A DNA stretch of 64,000 nucleotides. Source: Styela clava. Its lineage: Eukaryota > Chordata > Ascidiacea > Stolidobranchia > Styelidae. Shown piece after piece: positions 36,301 through 48,110 of this stretch (the first letter of the stretch is position 1; each line of letters opens with the position of its first letter). The position numbers and the translations under genes were made by a program. The stretch is from positions 15,748,001 through 15,812,000 of the forward strand of contig NC_135261.1 in assembly GCF_964204865.1 (NCBI RefSeq), in the 5' to 3' direction. The notes beneath the pieces were generated by a model. That model had not been told where the DNA came from and did not search any database. It saw nothing but the letters and a program-made list of their open reading frames with translations.

Positions 36301-37298
36301 ATATCTGATGGAGAAGGGTCAAATCCTGATCATGTATTATTGTGTGTTACTATCCTCCAAATCACTTGCCAGTCATAATCAAGTATTATAATTTGATGTG
36401 TTCAAATTATAGTGTATAAAGAAATCTACTCATGATTGCATTACTATTATCAAATGTTTATAATTAAAGTGCTATAATAATAGAATTTTCCCCATCTTTG
36501 CTTATAAAAAATCCATGTCCTATTACATTCATTTTTAGTAGACAAATTTTCCAAATAATAGGTATCCTCGCTAACCCATTTTTATGCAGTTGATATGCAA
36601 TACATGTCAACTTATCAGCTGAATAAATGATGATCTTAGGACAAAACATGATTATTTAGTACTTTCCAAATCAAAAATTCTTGTGAATAATGTATATAGT
36701 GAATAAGGTATATGAGAGGTATTGAAGAATTTAACACCGAACCTGTTAAATGACCCGAAATGTTGTAACGTTGTCTCCCAGTCAAACACCTGAGCATCTG
36801 TTTTTTTTTATATTATAATTTATATATGTTCATGGTTTGACGAACGAAATAAACTATCTCTCTCTATTAGTTTAAAATACTGACTTCTGGACTTGGCTAA
36901 TTTTATGCATATCAAAACTTGTCATTTATTTTTTTCCACATGTTTTCCAATAAAACATACTTACGCCTTACTACTGTTATTTGTAGCTTATTATTGTTAG
37001 CTAATTATTTTTGAGGTGGGGCGCAAGACTTCACAATTCTAAAAAGGGGGTGCGGTGCGGCTTGAAAAGTTTGGGAATGTTTGTATGTAGTAGATAGAAC
37101 CTAACCTGGTACACATGGTTCCGGTGTCTACCAACTGGGTTTACATACTTCAAGAGTACCTTTTTGTATTACAGTTGTGAAACAGAAAAAGCTGAATGTC
37201 GGTCTTATTCCATCTGTAAAGTTACCAAAAACTCCACAAAGAATGAACAATGTGTATTATCGATGAAATGAAAAGTGACATATAAAAAATACAGAAGC

Positions 37299-37705
37299 TG
37301 TGGAAAATATTTTGCATTACAGAAAAATTAGTTCACATATTAAATATTTTACATTACAAAAAAAATGGTGCTCCAGAAGTATGTGTACCAATATGAAGGT
37401 AACTAATTTTGTTCGCCTACTTTATATCAAGTTGTGTAAATGGACTAAATTCTATCGGTAGGGGGATATTTACTTGTGTAACACAGACAATTCCCGAACT
37501 TTTAATATAACAAAAATAAGGAGAATCGTAACCTAACCTGGTACACATACTACGAGTACCGAAAAAACAGCCCACATAGTAAAAGCAGTTATGGAAATAC
37601 TTTACATTACAGAAAAATTAATTCACATAGTAAATAGCAGACGAAGGAAATATTTTGCATTGCAGAAAAAATAGCTCACATAGTTAATAGCAGTCATGAA
37701 ATATT
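37299..37705 (+). repeat. Short minisatellite, unit near 50 bp
   Basis: Four diverged copies of a unit like GGAAATATTTTGCATTACAG followed by AAAAATTAGTTCACATAGTAAATAGCAG. Two copies of CCTAACCTGGTACACAT (about 37099 and 37531) lie in the same stretch. It recurs at about 51575-51981. Confidence 0.6.
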
Positions 37706-37729
37706 TCTCACTATTGATTACAAAAGTAT

Positions 37730-38760
37730 AATTGCATCCGAATCAACAGTATCTATACGACTATATAAAGGATCGTTAAAATCAAATAATATGCAAGAAT
37801 CATATTGATAACAAAATGTATTCTGATCAATTTTAATATATCTGAAACAAAATCTTCATAAATATCAAAACTCAGGTTCTCCATTACATAATACACACAT
37901 TTCATTCCCTGCTTTTCTTCCAATTTCTGGTTTTTGTTTTCAATGGCAAGATATCCCAGAGTAATTTATAGTTAAAATCAGTATTTTTAATAAGTAAACG
38001 AATAGCTCGCAGAGCCATGTGATTCATATGGGAAAAAGAGCTATGATTGAGAGAGGCCGTGGTTAGCCATATATTTAGGCCTTCTTTTCGGCTTTCCTCT
38101 CCCCTTGGATAAATATGTAAATCCCATGTTATATCAATTAATAAATACATAAATAACCGCACTCCTCTCGGCGACTGGTTCATATTCTGTTCTGTAGATA
38201 CGTTTTCTGTCTAATAGATATGCATTCCCAATAAGCATATGCTCATAGTTGTATGCTTTCAGCGTACCATACTTCGAAACCCAAAATCAAATATGTATTG
38301 AAGAATTAAAGACCTCAAGTCAAGTTAATACGGCCAATTTCGCACCCGACTCGACTGAAGAAAGGGATTTTGGCAGCGAGCAATGCGTTTTCTTAATATG
38401 CAACGAACCATTTAGCTGGACGACGTAAAAATGCAAGGGACAATGCCACAATGAGCAAATCTTTGCAAGTTTCCACTCATTGTATATATGCTCATTGGGC
38501 AGAAGCAGCAGGCATGCTGTGATGAATGTCAAGCTTTTCTGCTACGTAATGGTATTTGTAGATTGAAAATCTTGTAACAAGAGTCCAGCACTGCAATTGC
38601 TTTTGTGTAATTGAAGCTTCCATTCGAACTGTGATCTGGTGATGATCCAGAGTTCATCATTGGAATGGACTTACAATCTAAAAATACAAAAAAAAAAGAT
38701 TGGATGAGTATGTCTTTTGCAGTAGAAAAACGGTCGCATGTCAACTTCGAACACATTCAA
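37730..38760 (-). pseudogene. Inverted copy of the LINE-tail segment (spacer B1)
   Basis: The reverse complement of about 27240-28110 with some changes. The - strand reads through FNYKLLWDILPLKTKTRNWK (frame 38183 to 37902). It has a four-codon insertion (SRKE) relative to units 1 to 3. About 40 bases that encode the H and last C of the zinc knuckle are deleted near 37868, so it is more degraded. Confidence 0.7.
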
Positions 38761-39009
38761 TAAAAATGTTTCCAACTGAATTGGAGTCCTTGTACTGGAC
38801 AAGTACTTTATGATAGTAATTTATAAAAGTGGTGAACAACACAGACTAGCTATTTTTTCAGTTTGTCTTCTTACCAAGGTCATATTGAAATAGACGAATT
38901 ATTGAATAGAAATGGGCTATACATAAGTATTGGTTCTAACTCTTCATGATTTTAAAGCATAGAGTGATATCATCATACATCTACATATAGGCTATATAGA
39001 ATCAAAAAT

Positions 39010-39385
39010 TTCAACAATATGTTTGTAATGGTGACATTATTTCATTCATTCTCAACAGAGTCAACACTGTATTTTACACCCAAATACAACGCACTAGATT
39101 TAAAAACATGTACCAACCTATCAGTTGTTCACTGCTCATCTGCTATATTTCTCCCATTTAGTTCCTCTGCTATTAGCTACTTGTGAGTTCCAATACTGTG
39201 ATCATCTTCATTTTCAAGAAAGTCAACATCCTGAATAGAAAGTTATTTTCAACAATATGTTTGTAATGGTGACATTATTTTTATTCATTTCGCACTGTAT
39301 TTTACACCCAAATACAACGCACTGGATTTAAAAACATGTACCATTATTATTACCATTATTATTACCATTATTATTGCATATCGCC
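39010..39385 (+). repeat. Direct duplication plus 12-bp ATTATTACC microsatellite
   Basis: CAACAATATGTTTGTAATGG through AAAACATGTACCA occurs at about 39014-39118 and 39250-39344. It is followed by three copies of ACCATTATTATT. The second copy of this region is at about 53287-53640, with fewer microsatellite units. Confidence 0.7.
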
Positions 39386-39427
39386 GGATGAGAACAGAAG
39401 GGACCTAAGTCACATTTTTGGAAAATT

Positions 39428-39700
39428 CATCTTTTTTTCAATATTTTGGGGTTTTGAGCCATGCTCTACAAGGTGGATGGTCTTGAAATCCTGAATTTCT
39501 AAATAATAAAAGTTTCAGATGGACTTAGGACTATAATATTTAGTAGAAGTTAAGAACAGAATGGGCCTAAGTCCAGCTTAAATTTTTGTTATTGAGAAAT
39601 TCAGGATTTCAAGACCACCACCTTGTAGAATGTATTGTAGAGCATGGCTCAGAAGTCAGAACCCCAATGCTCAAAACCCCAAAATATTGAAAAAAGAGTC
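39428..39700. repeat. Imperfect hairpin (fold-back) element
   Basis: The left arm (39428-39503), with TCAATATTTTGGGGTTTTGAG, CATGCTCTACAAGGTGG and TCTTGAAATCCTGAATTTCT, is inverted at 39595-39697. The right arm has a 30-base insertion between blocks. Repeated GGGCCTAAGTC/GGACCTAAGTC motifs lie inside and just outside. A copy is at about 53690-53965. Transcripts would fold into a long hairpin. Confidence 0.7.
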
Positions 39701-41229
39701 CTAAGTTCCAGTATGATGAGCATGAACATCAGAAATGAAATGTCCGAAACTTACATCCCTAAAAAATTATTCAGTGCAACTTGGGCCTAAGTCACCTTGC
39801 ATCCCATACAAAAAATTCAGAAGTTGTTGAGAACAGAATGGGCCAAAATCCTTTATGGGGGTAAAAAAGCTGGAAGGAATTGAAGCTAAAGTGCCAAAAA
39901 ATACCGATTACAAAGATATTCTCCTCCACACTAAAATAACCAGAGCTCAGGTATATAATAAGTGTGAATATTTAGGAATTTAGAAAGCCATATGACGCGA
40001 TGGTGATGCAGTGATGTAATTTCCGGATGACGTAGTCATGTGGGGGTTAGAAATTAGACATGCAAAAATTGTCGAGACCGGCCAACTATAAGTATCTGCG
40101 GCGCGTACTGCAGGAGACCCATCTTATCTAGGCCTAGTACTGGTCACTTAACGTTAGCAAACAAAGCTTGACAAGATCTGAAGTTTGGCAAATCCAAAGT
40201 ATCTAGTTGAGATAGAATACCGTAGCTCACGTTACTTGTACGAAGTTCAGAATTTACGACTCACGATATAAGTTACTGATAACGTTAAATTTCTGTATTT
40301 ACCGTTATAGGCTATAGCCTAGTCTTATCTAGTACTGGTCCCTTGACATTAGCAAACAAAGCTTTGGTTTGCTTGACTGGCAACGTTGGCTGAACGCAAT
40401 CTGAATCCACATGAACACTGTAATAGTAGTAGTGGATTGACTGATCGATTGTTTAATTATGGCTAGATTAAGGTGCCGGTACCGTACCGGTACTATAATT
40501 TCGCGTTGCACAGAGATAATGGGAATTGGTGGATTTTTGATGTTTCTTACCGTGGTGTTTACGTGGAAGTATTTTATCGTGTATGGTAAACATGTTGTTG
40601 CGTGTGATTCCAATGCGCTCAAAAATAACTTTATAAAATTTACCTGTATGGAGGTATTGCGTGAAGTGTACTGTACGGAGTTTTTGATAATTTTGTAATT
40701 TTTTTTCAATTTTGCGAAGTTCTTTTTGCAAGCTGTGTATTTGAATTTTACATTATTGCTTGTGCGCAACCGTAGTTTTTCTGTAATTCCAATGCGCTTA
40801 ATAATACGTTTACAAAATTCACCTAGCGATATTTGGGGTGGGGTGATTTTTTTTTTGCCCGAAAACGTTCATTCAACAGGAGAATTTCGTTACATTGTAC
40901 CCCGAAAAAGATGGATGCTCATCATGGTTTTAGTATTATGTTGAAGACATTTAATTTTAATTTAATGTGAATGTAAAAATCTTAAATTCATATTTTTACC
41001 CCGTAAAGCAAAACTTGGTTCCTCATACAGCGTTCCCTCTATTTTGGTTTAATATTTGTTCACTTAAAATGTAGGTTTCCGCAAGAATTATTATCATTCG
41101 TAATATTCTTTGATTATAATTTAAAAATTAATATTATATCTTACTTGAATCGGAGTTTAAAATGAGAAAATTAATATTTGAATGATGAGACAATCGTAAA
41201 GGTAAAAATGTTATGCAGTAAAACGCTTT

Positions 41230-41445
41230 TTCGGACACGAAATAGACCTATGTATCGTTTTGTTATTATGTTGTTGTTTGTTCCTCTTGGTGTTTGTATT
41301 TCTTCTTCTTGTAGAGAAACAAATCGATTTTCTCGTTAACTACTATGTCAATTACTTTGTAATTTCCGTGATTAAAGATTGTTTTTGTTTCTATAAAGCT
41401 ATGACTTTTATTTATTCCTTAATTATTTGCGAGATCTGATATTTC
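41230..41445 (+). mobile_element. Diverged relative of the TTGGACACG short repeat (C1)
   Basis: GGACACGAAATAGACC, TTATGTTGTTGTTTGTTC, TTTTCTCGTTAACTAC, TAAAGCTATGACTTTTATTTATTC and GATATTTCAT align in order with the unit at 48626-48850. It leads directly into the palindrome left arm. A copy is at about 57427-57642. Confidence 0.6.
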
Positions 41446-41446
41446 A

Positions 41447-42337
41447 TTTAAAATGCGCTGTTCGATTTTTAATTACGGGAATACTTTTTATGACATCGTG
41501 GCGGCAGTCCACTGCGGCAGATTGCCTCTACACGTGCTACGACGTTTTGTACTTTGTGTAGATATATTTGAGCATTGCTCTCTTGTGGTAATTTATTTTC
41601 ATGTTAATGACTTGCAAATTTTAAATGAGTATTTTTATCAAATGCATTATATATCAAGTAATTTTATGATATCTACTTATATTATTTAATTGGAAATGTT
41701 GTTTTACATAGACATTCCTGATGTATGTTATATTAGGAAACCTGGAAAATTGGGGGAATGTGAATTTTTGTATTGTAATGTGAATTATGATTATTTAGGA
41801 ATTAATAATTTTCGTTTATGATGCTTTAAAAAACCATTGTAGGATTTTAAATTCTCTACTTGGAAAATATAAAATAATAAATGTGTTCGATAGTGTTTAG
41901 TTGAATTTCAGTACAACTATTTAAATTACACAGCTGAGCGCTCACTGCCAGAGTGAAATAATTGTAACAGTAACTGAATGACTGAGGTAATAATCATAAT
42001 TCACATTACAATACAGAAATTCGCATTCCCCCAATTTTTCAGGTTCCCTAATATAACATACATCAGGAATGTCTATGTAAAACAACATTTCCAATTAAAT
42101 AATATAAGCAGATATCATAAAATTACTTGATATATAATGCATTTGATAAAAATACTCATTTAAAATTAAGTCATTAACATGAAAATAAATTACCACAAGA
42201 GAGCAATGCTCAAATATATCCACACAAAGTACAAAACGCCGTAGCACGTGTAGAGGCAATCTGCCGCAGTGGACTGCCGCCGCGATGTCGTAAAAAGTAT
42301 TCCCGTAATTAAAAATCGAACAGCGCATTTTAAAACC
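41447..42337. repeat. Large palindrome: 365/350-bp arms, 176-bp spacer (before copy 3)
   Basis: The left arm 41447-41811 and right arm 41988-42337 are near-perfect inverted repeats (for example GCGGCAGTCCACTGCGGCAG inverted at 42260-42279, and CCTGATGTATGTTATATTAGG inverted at 42049). The spacer holds no gene. Units 1 and 2 carry only the right arm (about 21886-22175), so the palindrome is specific to units 3 and 4. Confidence 0.88.
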
Positions 42338-43239
42338 CTCCCCAGCCGGTCGTTCTGGTGCCATTTTACTTTGGTTATTTTTTTGTCAGCCATTAGGCCC
42401 TAAAGCTTCACTCGTGGCTTTTTATTAGCGTGTGATAGAGCTCTATTCAGCAATATATGTAAAACGAATTCATCTAAAAAAAAAAATTTTTACGTCAAAA
42501 TTCCAAAATTTCTATTGAACTTGCGAGATTTTGTGTCTAGTAGAGGGTTAATAATTATTCCTCATTAATTAATTTTTATTTCAACGTTTTCTTGTGTTAT
42601 TTTCCATCAGAACAACACCAAAATCACTATTATAGCAAGAATGGTTACTCTAAAATCCACGCTTGTATTTACAGAATTTTTAAGTTCAAGGCTTCAATTG
42701 GCAATTTTGATGACGTCACACCTCTAATTATTAGTCCACACGCCCCCCTCAATGCAAAAAATGTTAATTATTTCGACGGAAATGCGCGTAGAAAGACGTA
42801 AACATTCTAATGCGCGCCGCTACGCGTGAAAATTACCATTAATTTAACGTTTTTTTCAGGTTTAAAAAATCTCGATACCTCTGCCAAGTATGGTGCAGTC
42901 AAAATCATATTTATCAAAACATCACAGTGCCAGGGATGATATGTATGACTGGAAATACATGCTAAACCAATAATAAGTCATTATTAAGGATTGATAATCA
43001 TTGATTTCCAGTCCGAGTCGCGTCAACAATTTCACACATGTGACTGGCGATTTTGAATTAAGTTGAAAATTATACAATGAAGACATGATACAAATGTTTC
43101 AACGCTCTTGTTTGGAATTTTGAACTAGAGGAATTCATCCTTATCCTTCAAAATTTGACGATAAGATAAAAAAAAAAATCAGTTCATTGTTAATAAATTT
43201 AAATAAATATAAAGTGGTTTGGTGTTTTGGGGGTGGATA

Positions 43240-43275
43240 TCACAGTACATTAGAGTGTACTGTATATATATATAT
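43240..43275. other. Empty hAT target site in unit 3
   Basis: Reads through CATTAGAG once (43247-43254) between the same flanks that hold the 1,373-bp hAT in units 1 and 2. It is followed by a short (TA)n run. The equivalent site in unit 4 is near 59443-59475. Confidence 0.88.
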
Positions 43276-43789
43276 ATCCATTACAGCCTATATTTGTTAC
43301 TGTATAGGTGTGTGTAAATAGCACTCCAATGATGAAACATCAAAAATTAGGATATGATAGAATTTACATATTTGTACAGAAAAAAAGATTGGATGGAGAA
43401 CATGTTCTTGAAAATGTGAATCTATTGATCCCTTTCTGCCTCCTCTTCCATGAAACGATGTATGTTCTACATTCCCAGACAGTATAAACAAAATTTCCCA
43501 CAGCCATTCCCAGACAGTATAAACAAAAACATTACGCATTTCCCACAGCCTTGTTTAGAATATATAGCATCATCAAGCGCACAAATATATGTACAGAATG
43601 CAATGCTTGTAACGAACAGTCTGTACTATGACTTGGATAGGTGAGGATGTCAATTGCGCTCTTCCGATTGAAATATTATTGCTGCAATATCTATAGAATT
43701 TTCGCTGCAGCTATCATTATATAATTCTGAAATGTCACAGATTTCTGTAAGTTTGGATAACTCACTAACCTCTAGAAAGTTTCCCGGGT

Positions 43790-43797
43790 TATGAAAG
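43790..43797 (+). promoter_or_regulatory. Variant TATA element of lipocalin copy 3
   Basis: TATGAAAG replaces the TATAAAAG of copies 1 and 2 at the same distance from the ATG. An A-to-G change at the fourth position normally weakens TBP binding. Confidence 0.45.
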
Positions 43798-43846
43798 ACT
43801 TAATTTTGTGTTTTTTCAAACTTAAGATTTGCTGCTTTAAAATAAA

Positions 43847-45433
43847 ATGCTGACCTTGAAAAACATATTGTGTATTTCACTTTTGATGCTTGTTATAAGC
43901 ATCGAGATTAACCTGGCAAAAGAATGTAAAATTCCAGAGAACAATGAGGACATTGACTGGGATAAGGTATGTATATAATTTAATTGTAAAACCTTTACTT
44001 CCAGTCAGTTTTTGATATATATTTTTAAAAGATTTGTCGTTTTCCGCATACACTTTTCTCCAAAAGTTTGATTAAGACAACATTAGGACTTAAGATACAT
44101 TATCTCACAATAATACATCTGGAGATTTCAACCTCTTCCCTTCACTCAACTTTCCAAATGTGTCACAGGTGTTAACAATTGAGATTTAGTAAAACTCTTC
44201 TTGCATAATGAAATTATTCAGTAGAAATTACAAACCATATTGTTGTGTGCAGGTTAAAAATGACTGGTATCTGGTGCTACACACCAACGATGAGGTCATG
44301 AATGAAGATGTTATAGGTACAAAATTACAGAACTTCTCCAATACAAATGAAGGAATGCAAATGGTGGTTACTAATTTACATGAGAAGTAAGTTTATACTT
44401 TATTTCAAATAAAGTTAAAAAAAAAACTGAAAAAATGACTAAAACACTGCAATATTCAAACTAAAGTATATAAGCGAATTCTGTTACATTTGAATTGACA
44501 GATCAAACTACTCAGTCTCCAAATCAGAGATACATTCGAAAACAGAAGATATGTAATTGTACATTTTACTTTATTTCAGTTCTCCTCCCCAAACCTTTAC
44601 AATCGATCGGACCAAACGAATAGACGGCGTTTATTATGGGATAAAGAGCGAAAGTATTATTTTTGGATATAACTATATAGTTAAAATGAAATATAATAAA
44701 TAAGAAATTCAATATTTTGATACAGAACCAGCTGTTTTGGCTTCACACACTCTAACACAAGACGGAGGAACAAATAATAATGCTAAAAAAATAGGTAATG
44801 TATAATTGAATTTACAGATTAAAATGGTTATGGTGAATACATTAACAATAGTTAAAACATTTTAATATTCAGATGATGCCTTGTTCAATGGTGATAATCT
44901 GATTCTATACGACAAAAAGAATTATTTAGTCCATGCATTCTGCAGTCTTTCAGGTATTTTATGCCACTTTTCATTTAGTTTCAATGACAATTTATTCTCA
45001 GCAGCATTGATAGAACACACAATAAAAGGAATTAGACTCACTCAAGAGTAAATAATATATTCAGTGAGTAATGAAAATTGATCACTTAAAACCAGTCAAG
45101 GATGTTCATTCACAAGGAATGTCTACTCACTAGTGGAGGTAGTTACACATTGCATGTAAGGTGGGGAATAGGGGAAAAGCAACATAAGACAACAAAATTT
45201 TTTAAAAAAGGGACATCAACCAATTGCATATCTGTAGATTTCTGGAGCGATTTATATCAAATCTCAATATCTTTTCAGGTGAATGGGTTGTCTGGTCGGC
45301 ATTTCCAACCCTAAATCCAACTATTCATCAAATTAGTTCAATGTGGAACAAGCTCATTGAGAAAGGAATCATTGTACAACTTTATCCTTCTAAAATTGTT
45401 GAACATCCGGAGTTGATGGAAAGTTTGAACTGA
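43847..45433 (+). CDS. Secreted lipocalin-like protein, copy 3
   Basis: Exons 43847-43966, 44253-44386, 44580-44653, 44726-44794, 44873-44953, 45279-45433, with the same lengths and phases as copy 1; 210 residues. Against copy 1 it has five replacements (G16V, A63T, M106I, I141N, V143I) and about seven silent changes; exons 4 and 6 are unchanged. Silent sites thus change more per site than replacement sites, consistent with purifying selection. Signal peptide, W45-Y46, C27/C156 and the NFS sequon are kept. The promoter carries TATGAAAG. Intron 2 is shorter than in copies 1/2. Confidence 0.8.
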
Positions 45434-46437
45434 CGAGATTTTTCAATATTGAGTTATAACCCTGAACAGAAATTCATTTAATGGGAATTATAACACTGCA
45501 GTATACTATTTAGTACAACTACTATATTCTAGAATAAATAAGAAAACTACAGGAGTCATTTTTTATGCAATTTTAGGCGTTATGCCGTGGCTTTCTCAGT
45601 TTCATTGTTATCGTAAATCGTAATTATGTTGTGCTATATTTAAGTTGCAAATTATACAATGAAGACATGATGCAAATGTTTTAACACTCTAAATGCAATT
45701 CTAAACTAGAGGAATTCATCTTTATCTTCCACAATTTGATGAGAAAAGATAAAAAGATTAATTCATGATTAATAAATTTAATCGAAAACTACCGTACACT
45801 CTAAATGAAAAAAGTGGGAATTCCCACCGAAATATTTGGTTCACAAGGTTTTCTACTTCTTCCACCCTTTGGGTAGGTGTTTAACATTTCCACCCTAACA
45901 ACCCCACCCAAATCGATAAGAAGATCAACCTTCTTGCAAGCCTGGAAACGTACTATAACCACCCAAAGGAAGCATGAAACCACGACAGGTTTTCAAGATT
46001 TAAACAATTTATTAAAACAGTAAATATTCGGCCAAATTAGGTCGCAAATAAATACAGTCGTAATGAGAAAGTCAAGTTACGCCTTTTTTGTTTTTTGAAT
46101 GGAAATTCTTCATTTGGCAGAACAATGAGCATATATACAATGAGTGGAAACTTGCAAAGATTTGCTCATTGTGGCATTGTTCCCTGCATTTTTTACGTCG
46201 TCCAGCTAAATGGTTCGCTGCATATTAAGAAAACGCATTGCTCGCTGCCAAAATCCCTTGCTTCAGCCGAGTCGGGTGCGAAATTGGCCGTATTAACTTG
46301 ACTTGAGGTCTTTAATTCTTCAATACATATTTGATTTTGGGTTTCGAAGTATGGTACGCTGAAAGCATACAACTATGAGCATATGCTTATTGGGAATGCA
46401 TATCTATTAGACAGAAAACGTATCTACAGAACAGAAT

Positions 46438-46891
46438 ATGAACCAGTCGCCGAGAGGAGTGCGGTTATTTATGTATTTATTAATTGATATAACATGGGAT
46501 TTGCATATTTATCCAAGGGGAGAAGAAGGCCTAAATATATGGCAAACCACGGCCTTTCTCAATCATAGCTCTGTGCTCCATATGAATCACATGGCTCTGC
46601 GAGCTATTCGTTTACCTATTAAAAATACTGATTTTAACTATAAATTACTCTGGGATATCTTGCCATTGAAAACAAAAGCCAGAAATTGGAAAAATAGCAG
46701 GGAATGAAATGTGTGTATTATGTAATGGAGAACCTGAGTTTGTTTCACATATTTTCATGTATTGTAAATTTACAAAAAATATTTATGAAGATTTTGTTTT
46801 AGATATATTAAAATTGATTAGAATACATTTTGTTATCAATATGATTCTTGCATATTATTTAATTTTAACGATCCTTTATATAGTCATATAG
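46438..46891 (+). pseudogene. LINE ORF2 C-terminal fragment, unit 3
   Basis: Same as in units 1 and 2 with a few changes (IRLPIKN for IRLLIKN, WKNSRE for WKKSRE). The frame break and C-x2-C-x8-H-x4-C knuckle are the same. Confidence 0.75.
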
Positions 46892-47648
46892 ATACTGTTG
46901 ATTTGGATGCAATTATACTTTTGTAATCAATAGTGAGATATAAAATTTTGACCATGAGAAATTCTATTATATTCGAAAATAAAACACCACATTTTGCCTT
47001 TCTCAAAAAGCAGATAAAAATGGCCATAATATGTGGAAAAATATAGAGAATTATAGAATAAACAACCCATTTGAGAGGGAATTGAAAAATTTATGAAAAA
47101 TTTATTTAAAAAGAAAATTATATGTTTATGATATGTATTTTATATTTACTAATTTTATTTTTATTGTTTTATATCAATGCATTTATTAAAATAACCTAAT
47201 TATGGTATGAATTACTACTGGAATTGAACAAAATAAATACTGGATCATGGAGGCAAAATGGAATATGAACTTATTTATATCATATATATTATTTTATATT
47301 TACCGTAATTAAAATCACTCATTGAGTGAACGAATGAGCATACTGTAATGCTTATTGGGAATACATACCATCTATTAGGCAGAAAACTTATCTACAGAAC
47401 AGAATATGAACCAGCCAAGTGGGGACCTGGGATATTGTATTCATTGATATAGATAGAGATAGTTTATTTTGAAAAGTCCACAATCTGACAATACAAACAA
47501 ATAAAAAATGGAGAGTTCTGGAGAACGAGCAAAACCTTTAAAAATGTTCAAAACACGATGAGTATCATGTGCCTGCTGTGTTATAGCAAGTAGTAATGTG
47601 TAATGAATTTAATTCACTGTGGTAAATGAATTGCTATCTTTTTATTTA

Positions 47649-48110
47649 TGAGCACACTTGCTGGAACTCCATAATCTATTATTTTAATTTTTAGTAACAC
47701 TTTTTATAAAAATATCAAATTGTTTATCATACTTGCATCCATATTTCGCCCTAAATTCCATTCTATGACACTTTCTCTGTATCCAAATATCTATGTACAT
47801 GACCACATTATTTATTTTTTAGTAATACTTCATTTAAAAGTATCATAATGTTTATTATAATTGCTATTCTAGTATTTTATCAGTTTTTTGCCTTATATTT
47901 CATTCTATGATACTTTCTCTGTATCCAAATATCTATATGTATATGAGCACTTTATTTATTTTTTAGTACCGGTAATACTTATTTAAAAATAACCTATTGG
48001 GTATCATTGCTATTTCAGTATATTATCAATATTTCGCCTTAAAATTCATTCTATGTTACGTGCTCTGTAGCCGAATATAGATATGTACATGAGCACTTTA
48101 TTTCATATAT
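47649..48110 (+). repeat. 146-bp tandem repeat, unit 3 copy
   Basis: Corresponds to 35838-36300 with the same three-repeat structure. Confidence 0.75.

Larger units (their letters stand above)
28784..36825 (+). repeat. Tandem unit 2 (continues past the 7,027-bp repeat to 36825)
   Basis: 28784-35790 duplicates unit 1. The rest (35791-36825) is absent from unit 1 but present after unit 3 (47600-48622), so unit 2 keeps the full right end and unit 1 is truncated by the tandem junction. It holds hAT 30087-31459, lipocalin copy 2 and a LINE fragment. Confidence 0.93.
36826..42060 (+). repeat. Spacer segment B1/C1, duplicated at 51096-58260
   Basis: From AATTTATATATGTTCATGG onward the sequence is repeated about 14,275 bases later. 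The second copy has two added pieces, 54731-55935 (hAT plus TSD) and about 56258-57028, and one loss (about 45 bases at 40540-40585). No functional gene is recognised. Confidence 0.9.

Noticed and set aside
40329-40769. 146-codon open frame on the - strand, the longest in the window
   Set aside because: It lies in duplicated repeat sequence and is broken in the second copy (hAT insertion and a 45-base difference). It has opposite-strand shadows and no recognisable motif.
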